Shown here in pieces: positions 58,701 through 64,000 of a DNA stretch of 64,000 bases (position 1 is its first letter; each line of letters starts with the position of its first letter). The position numbers were made by a program, and so were the translations under genes. Origin of the DNA: Chamaea fasciata. Lineage: Eukaryota; Chordata; Aves; Passeriformes; Sylviidae. A model generated the notes under the pieces. That model saw only the letters and a program-made list of their open reading frames with translations, made no database searches and was not told the origin of the DNA. The stretch lies in contig JARCOQ010000012.1 of the NCBI GenBank assembly GCA_029207755.1, forward strand, positions 20,447,740-20,511,739, read 5' to 3'.

Positions 58701-61700
58701 CCAGAAGTTTCCAACCCGCCGAGTCCTGTTTTCCCCTTTGGTGTGGTTATGATCACAGGCTGGAGGAGCGGTGGGCTCTGGCAGGGCAGTGATTTCCCTC
58801 CCAGCCGGCACGGGCAGGGAGGGAAGGAGGAAATCGCTGCTTTTGCAAACTACGGGCAGCAGGAGTTCTGGGCACTGGCAATCGGGAGCAGGCAGAAGCG
58901 GGGACGGCGGGCAGGTTCGATCACGGTGCTGAGCCCGGCGTCAAGCGCACGACGTCCCGCAGCAGCACGCTGCCGACCTTCCCGAGCCCCGGCGGAAGGA
59001 CGGAAAGGTCTGCCCCCTGCAAACCTCGGCTCCGACTTCACAACCGCCCGCGGCATCACGGCACAGCTCCCAAAGAGCCCCGGATGGAAAAGCCCACCCG
59101 CACAGCCGAGACCACCCCAAACCCCCTGTATTTCCCTTCCCAGACTGAGGCCAAAATTCACTACGAAACCTAAACTCATAACAATGAAGTTGTTGAACGT
59201 TTTAAGAAAACTAGTTGCCTCTCCTGATCTGCTTCTTCGCCACCCTGCATCACCACTGAGGCATTTGTTAAGTTGCCTTTTGAATAAATGAAACAAGAAA
59301 GGCAACAGGTAGAAACGCATTCCTAAGGTCTCTTCAGCTGAAGGCAGCTGTTGTATCTTTGCTTCTTTTTAACTGTTGTTGACTGTTGTCTGCATGTGGT
59401 GACCTCAGTCTCATTTGAGGTTTTGACATCTGTGTTTGTCCCTTTTGTGCTTCTCTTGCCTCCCTGCTGGAGTCACTGCTGGAGCCGGCAGTGATTACTG
59501 TTGATGGGCACAGAGAAGCTCTGGGCTGCGCCTGCAGTTGTTTTTTTCCCCCACCTGTGTTCAAATGACTCTTGGTGAGCAGGCCTGGGGAGAAGTCTCC
59601 TCCCCACAGAGCTGGCCAGCCAGTCCACTGCAGAGCGGGTTGTGGCTGGTGTCCGGGCTCTGCAGGACATCCCCACCATGCGTGGCACTATCTCTGGCTT
59701 TCCAATATGGAAAGCAAATCTCAGAGTTAAGGTGGGGTAAACCCTTGCAGGCAGCAATCACAGTGAGTAGTATGGGTGCGATGTCCCCGCTTGTTGGGTC
59801 AAGGCTCGGGTTTGCCTCCAGCTGAGTGGGCTCTGAGCTGTCACATGCCCAGTCTGTTTGGCCCAAACCAAAAGACGCCTTAAGAATTCTGCAGAGAGAA
59901 ACTGCATTAGGGTGCTTTGCATCATGTTCTAGTTCCTGATTTCATCCTCACTTTCTTCTGCTGTAGCTTCTTCTCAATGGCGACTCACTCTTTATGTATC
60001 TTGAAAAGGGTAGGAGTGTTGGCAGACTTAACAGGGAATTTTACAGTTTGAATTTTCAGAGGAAATGCTTGGTCTGGGTGCACAGTCATCAGGGAGAAAT
60101 AACTGGTGCTGGTTTGGGGCAGGTGAGGGAGCTTCTCCCCATCAGAAAGAGAGAAGCTTGCAGTGTTGAGCAGGGCTAAGAGCAGGCATTTTCAAGGCTG
60201 CAGTCTGGAATCAGTGTTAAAGGGAACTAAGTGACGACTAATTCCTCTTGCAGCTTCTCAGTAATCTGTAGTTCAGATAATAAAGAGCTAAACTCCAATC
60301 ACGCTTTCATGCTACCAGGGTATTCCCACCGGGAGTCACGACATAACTGGTGCCTAAATGGATATTTGTGTCCTTTTCCTAGGCTTTCCCTACACCAAGA
60401 CCTGTCGCCTCACTAACACCTCGCGGGTGTCGGACGATGGCACTCAGCCTGCTGTTAGCAGCTTTGAGCAAATACTCAGCGACAGTGAGCCCTCCTGGAG
60501 GGAGGGAATTCATTTTTCTGTGAAGCCAAGGGAGTTTACACTGAACCCCAGCGAAAGGACCCTCCAATCCCAGGAACACCAGGATATCGAGGTATGGGAA
60601 GAGTCCAGCCACACACACTTCAGCAGCGGGTCTGAAGCTTCACGGGAGTGTGGGAGGGCTTTAGCTCTGATGCCAGCTCTGATCATCGTGTGAGCGAGGA
60701 TCTGCACTGGCGTGGGGCCTCTGTGAGCTGGGTTACTCGGGACGTTCCTGAAGGAGCACTGATTTGTTTCCAAAATCACAAGCTGAAATCATGTCCCATA
60801 ATGGTCAAGTACTGAAGGCATTTTGGTGTTTTTGAGAGCAATGTCTTTGATTGCAAGTGGGCAGAGGACGGACGAGGACCAAAGGTGGCTGTTAGAGAGA
60901 TGTCATTATATAAAGCAGTTTGCTTTTCTTCTTGGTCTCATTTCTCCTGTCCTGGGGAGTAGAATGATTTGTGTTCACTGCAGGGATCTCCAGTGAAGGC
61001 AAAAAACTCTGCGGCCATGAACTGCCCAGCACCTGCTGGCCCACGCTTTGTCTTCAGCTTCCTGCTGTAAAGCTGAACTCATTCTGTTCAAGTCAGCAGA
61101 TTTCCACTGCATTTATGTCATTGTAGTCAGATGAAAATTTGCCCCTTAATTTGAACACAGTGCTGCACAGAGCTTTAGTCTAATGTTTTAATTTAGCTGA
61201 CCTATGCCCTGATAGCAAGGTGTGCTTAACAAATCTGGTATTTGCCAGAAGGCTTTTGTCACTCTTAGAGACTGCTCTACACGTGGAGCGGCAGAAGAAT
61301 TAAGGCAAAATCCTCCCTTTTCTTACCACAAAAACTGGAGGACATCACACGTGAGTCATGAGCTTTTGTAAAGAAGAATTTACTGCTCTTCTCTTCCACC
61401 AGGTGACCCTGTGTTCCAACACTGTGACGGAATACAACCGGAAATTGCTGGTGGACCTGGAGTGGTTTGGCAAGGGAGTGGCATCACTGATCATCAAGGC
61501 CAGGTACCAGCACTTCCCTGGCCTCCCCCAGCGCACTGCCTTGCACAGGATGTGCTGGCTGCAGCTCCCAAGGAGACGTGTTGTTTAATGACCTCATGTT
61601 CTGCCCAGCTGGACATGAGAACAGCAGTGCTTGAAAAGCAGCCTGTGGTGAAAAGCAGCCCTGCTGACAGCCCAGCGTGGTCCTGGGTCGTTTTCTAAAG

Positions 61701-63494
61701 GGACCAGGAATGATATCATTTATTGACCTGGTGCTTGAGGTGAAGCAAATTTCCCAAGGGCCTCCTCGCCTTCTTCCTGCAAGAGGTGGAGTTGTGCTGG
61801 GTTGCAACCAGCCCGCGTTGGCTTGGGGCACACCAAGCAGTCTGCTGAGGGTCAGGGTCTGGTTCTGTTAACGAGGGCACGTGACAGTGGGGAAGTGGCT
61901 CACAGCAAGAGAGGTGAGGGCAGGATCTTCAGAGGGGAAATCAGTCCTTGATGTGGCAGGTCAGCTCTACTTTTTCCCCTTCTCTCTGCTTCCTGTTTTG
62001 AGCTTTGATGTTCTCAGGCTTAAAGCAAAAGTTGTTCTTGCTCCAGCAGAATTCCATCCTGCTGTGCTGCTCTAGGTGTCAGTTTAATGACAAGAGGGAT
62101 GCAGTTCCCTGGTGCTGTTCCCACTCCCAGGCAGAGCCATCTCGTCAGTGCCTGGGCTGCCATGTTTGAAAAGCAAGTGCAATTGGGGACAGTCAGTATT
62201 TGGACCTGTGGAGTGAAGGACCAGGGGAGTTGTAGGAACTGGGAGGGAGTGATCTCCCACTCTGTGGGGCAGGTGATGTCTCATGCCCTCCAAGGCTGGG
62301 GCAAACAGCTGAGTTCTCAGGCAGGGTAACAGCACCATGGGAGAGAAGGGAGTCCTTTTTACTGAGACACTAGAGTCGTGTGTTCCTGGAGCCTTACTGA
62401 GCACTGATCCCTGTTGGGAAGGCTCCCCCAGAGCTCATGGATCACTGGGACTGTTCCAGGAGTTCTTGCAAACCTTCTTGGGCGAAGGAGGGGCTGAGGC
62501 AGCTGTGGGACCAAGTGCTCTGCCTGGGGCACTTGGCAGCCTCTGGGTGCTGCCTCTCAGGTTTTGCCCCTCCTCGACAAGACATGTTTGAGTGGGAGGA
62601 CTTTAAAGGCAATTTTTCACCGTAGGCCTGTTAAATGTGTATTTGACAGTGACAAAGGTGTTGTGCTCCATTTCACAATCTTTGGGGGTAAACGTTCTCC
62701 ATTCTCTCAGTATCTCTGATTCCCTTGGGGTCATCTCTTTGCCCAGATGTTTCGTTCCTGAGCTGCAAGTGTACCCCCAAAACCGGGGGATCCATGAGTG
62801 CGACCTGAAGGCCCCGTTCGTGAGGAAGTTCTTCATTTGGAATAACACCCACCTTCCTGGCTGCTACGGGCTTATTCCCCAGGTTTGGCATCGCATCCAC
62901 CTCCTCCTCTGAAATATTATTGTGGAGATTATTAGGGGGGAAGAGGGTTTGGATAAGACCTTGCCGGTTCCTATTCAGTCTTAAAGATCTGCTGAGAACA
63001 GGATCCTACCTGAATGTTAGCTTTAGGATGCAGTTTAATCTCTTGAGGAAAGGGCTTACGTTCTAGTCTTCAGGGTGTTTTCTTGTGGGAGATCTTCGAG
63101 GGTTGTGAAAAGCTGCTGCATCCACAGACACCAGTGCTTGTGCTGGCAGCCTCCTTGCAGAACCCCCTGAGAATGCTAAGCCTACAATTCTTGGATCTTG
63201 TTTGTGCCTTTTACCTTTGTCCTGGGGATTTTTAAAAATGTGTGTAAGTTGCTGTTGGGATGGATGTTAAGGAGTTTGAAGTTTCTTCAGAGGTCCCTCT
63301 GAAGCTGGATTTGATTCTGTCCCTTCTAGGAACCCGAGGAGGACTCTCCTGTGCTCTACTCCAGCCCCAGACCCTGTGGGATTCTCCAGCCTCGGAGCGC
63401 TGCAGAGATTCCAGTTACAGTTGAAATCCAAAGATTGGGCAAGCGTTGCACCAGTGTTTGTACCGGCGTGTTTGGGGATGCAAGAAACCCACTG
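43579..63494 (+). CDS. HYDIN: HYDIN N-terminal part, repeat unit 2 exons E2-E14
   Basis: Thirteen exons repeat E2-E14 of unit 1 with the same splice sites and phases, and every exon is open. E6 is intact here, so the unit could encode an uninterrupted stretch of 659 codons (1977 bases) within the window and 867 if E15-E17 follow. It could be read as an internal continuation of the unit 1 transcript (E17 phase 0 into E2 phase 0), by splicing from E1 around unit 1, or from its own unseen promoter. No E1-like exon lies in the window between the junction and this block. Confidence 0.85.
43714..45137 (+). other. Intron E2-E3, unit 2
   Basis: Copy of 17076-18499; nothing further recognised. Confidence 0.5.
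45138..45337 (+). CDS. HYDIN: HYDIN exon E3, unit 2
   Basis: Phase 0 in, 2 out. Carries Q instead of E in the LLIQNCGS segment and G instead of S near the end. Confidence 0.93.
46119..46201 (-). mobile_element. Short degenerate CR1-like fragment, unit 2
   Basis: Twin of 19478-19560, with one further substitution. Confidence 0.35.
46874..47151. repeat. (GGGAA)n microsatellite, unit 2
   Basis: About 278 bases, roughly 55 repeats, nine more than unit 1. Confidence 0.97.
47152..48690 (+). other. Intron E3-E4 remainder, unit 2
   Basis: Copy of 20466-22005, one base shorter; no gene seen. Confidence 0.45.
48691..48812 (+). CDS. HYDIN: HYDIN exon E4, unit 2
   Basis: Phase 2 in, 1 out. C replaces S (LTCGDHFG) and I replaces T at the end; one silent change. 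Confidence 0.9.
50115..50319 (+). CDS. HYDIN: HYDIN exon E5, unit 2
   Basis: Phase 1 in, 2 out. R replaces C (FLRAEAAD). Confidence 0.92.
50455..51166 (-). mobile_element. CR1 LINE fragment (antisense, internal part), unit 2
   Basis: Twin of 23770-24480 with scattered substitutions; minus-strand text still resembles CR1 open frame 2. Confidence 0.6.
52032..52224 (+). CDS. HYDIN: HYDIN exon E6, unit 2 (intact)
   Basis: 193 bases, phase 2 in, 0 out (CCAATG|GTAAGT). The eight-T run keeps the frame and yields NDFFFIEPM, which fits mammalian '..NVFTVEP'. This is the presumed ancestral state relative to unit 1. Confidence 0.93.
52250..52433. repeat. CCT/TCC polypyrimidine tract, unit 2
   Basis: About 184 bases, 39 longer than unit 1; begins about 25 bases after the E6 donor. 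Confidence 0.95.
53482..53581 (+). CDS. HYDIN: HYDIN exon E7, unit 2
   Basis: Phase 0 in, 1 out; identical to unit 1. Confidence 0.92.
54305..54579 (-). mobile_element. CR1 LINE 3' end, antisense, unit 2
   Basis: Twin of 27582-27856 with no difference noticed. Confidence 0.9.
54824..54942 (+). CDS. HYDIN: HYDIN exon E8, unit 2
   Basis: Phase 1 in, 0 out. H replaces R (LALHLRGEG). Confidence 0.92.
55073..55090. repeat. Poly-G run, unit 2
   Basis: Eighteen consecutive G. Confidence 0.85.
56123..56346 (+). CDS. HYDIN: HYDIN exon E9, unit 2
   Basis: Phase 0 in, 2 out; identical to unit 1. Confidence 0.94.
56347..58259 (+). other. Intron E9-E10, unit 2
   Basis: Copy of 29622-31534; nothing further recognised. 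Confidence 0.5.
58260..58327 (+). CDS. HYDIN: HYDIN exon E10, unit 2
   Basis: Phase 2 in, 1 out; identical to unit 1. Confidence 0.93.
58518..59195 (-). mobile_element. Antisense avian LTR-like element, unit 2
   Basis: Twin of 31793-32470; keeps the 197-codon open frame, which has no recognised family. Confidence 0.55.
60383..60591 (+). CDS. HYDIN: HYDIN exon E11, unit 2
   Basis: Phase 1 in, 0 out. R replaces Q (TNTSRVSDDG); one silent change. Confidence 0.9.
61403..61503 (+). CDS. HYDIN: HYDIN exon E12, unit 2
   Basis: Phase 0 in, 2 out; identical to unit 1. Confidence 0.93.
61504..62746 (+). other. Intron E12-E13, unit 2
   Basis: Copy of 34779-36021; nothing further recognised. Confidence 0.5.
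62747..62882 (+). CDS. HYDIN: HYDIN exon E13, unit 2
   Basis: Phase 2 in, 0 out. Q, I and P replace H, F and T of unit 1. P matches the mammalian residue in 'LPGFY', suggesting unit 2 keeps the older state there. Confidence 0.9.
63330..63494 (+). CDS. HYDIN: HYDIN exon E14, unit 2 (last in window)
   Basis: Phase 0 in and out; identical to unit 1. The following intron runs off the window, where the twin of E15 would begin near 64358. Confidence 0.92.
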
Positions 63495-64000
63495 GTGAGT
63501 GCAAGGGGAGGTGTGTGCCTTCGTGCAACTGGTCCTGGCAGGGTACACAGTGTGCGGGGATTCTTCCGGGGAAAAGAGGCACAGGCTTCTGTGGAGAAGG
63601 ACAGAAGGGGCAGGTGGCATAAACAGCTCGTGCCTTATAGGTGGCAATGTCAGTGTCTGACCCAGAAGGTAGTTCATCTAAGCTGGAATTGAGGATCATT
63701 TTAATTACTCTTTAAAATGCTCTTAACTTTGGAAACATCTTTTTTAAAATGTTACCTCTCAGCACAAAAGAGGATGTCAGAAGATTTCTGGGAACCTTGG
63801 GCTTTCTGTAAAAGAAAGGAAAGCTGGCATCTGAAGAGTAGTTGCAAGGATTTAAGCTTACATTAAAACATGGAAATGGTGATGCCAAATTCCCTGGATG
63901 GCACCAAACATCTGAACCTGGGCCATTGTGGCACTGCATGTAAACCAGTCAACAGGGAGGACAGGCAGTGCAGGCTGTGCCAGGGAGCCTGAAGTTTGAC
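63495..64000 (+). other. Intron after E14, unit 2
   Basis: Copy of 36770-37275; no gene seen. Confidence 0.5.

Larger units (their letters stand above)
41882..64000 (+). repeat. Tandem duplication, unit 2 (cut by the window end)
   Basis: A direct repeat of 15244-37275, colinear throughout. Substitutions in exons are about 0.8%. If complete it would end near 68,600. It shares all the LTR and CR1 insertions of unit 1, so those insertions are older than the duplication. Confidence 0.93.

Noticed and set aside
1..64000. CRISPR arrays, operons, bacterial-type systems, tRNA genes
   Set aside because: The sequence is vertebrate with split genes; no spaced direct repeats of CRISPR type and no cloverleaf-like tRNA sequence were seen by eye.

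Overview
This window is vertebrate nuclear DNA, most likely from a bird and probably a songbird. Genes are split into short exons with GT-AG introns. There are chicken-repeat-1 (CR1) LINE fragments of the typical avian kind, avian-looking LTRs lying in antisense, and many microsatellites. The order of bird is inferred from repeat style only. No bacterial features, CRISPR arrays, tRNA or rRNA genes were seen.

All recognisable host coding sequence lies on the + strand and belongs to one gene family, HYDIN (hydrocephalus-inducing protein). HYDIN is a giant protein of the ciliary central-pair apparatus, built from many ASH/MSP-like immunoglobulin folds. Family assignment and exon order come from my recollection of vertebrate HYDIN, not from a search.

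Layout. (1) 293-10619: thirteen exons (L1-L13) from the later part of HYDIN. A truncated endogenous retrovirus sits in the L11-L12 intron. The last exon, L13, has a 4-bp tandem duplication that breaks the frame, and the rest of the HYDIN C-terminus was not found. (2) 10620-14777: spacer with an unrecognised Q/E-rich open frame carrying one membrane segment (about 11200-11800) and antisense LTR-like sequence. (3) 14778-14897: an exon (E1) from near the HYDIN N-terminus. (4) 15244-41881: repeat unit 1, with HYDIN exons E2-E17. (5) 41882-64000: repeat unit 2, a head-to-tail copy of unit 1, holding E2-E14 before the window ends. Exonic divergence between units is about 0.8% by eye.

The order is thus HYDIN late part, HYDIN early part, HYDIN early part again. 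Exon block E2-E17 starts and ends in phase 0 and encodes 867 codons, so the duplication is frame-neutral: E17 can splice to the second E2, or E1 can splice directly to the second E2. Unit 1 has a one-base insertion in E6 that gives a stop after about 322 codons; unit 2 is intact there. The locus therefore looks like an actively rearranging HYDIN cluster with decaying copies. Retained haplotypes in the assembly remain an alternative explanation for part of it.
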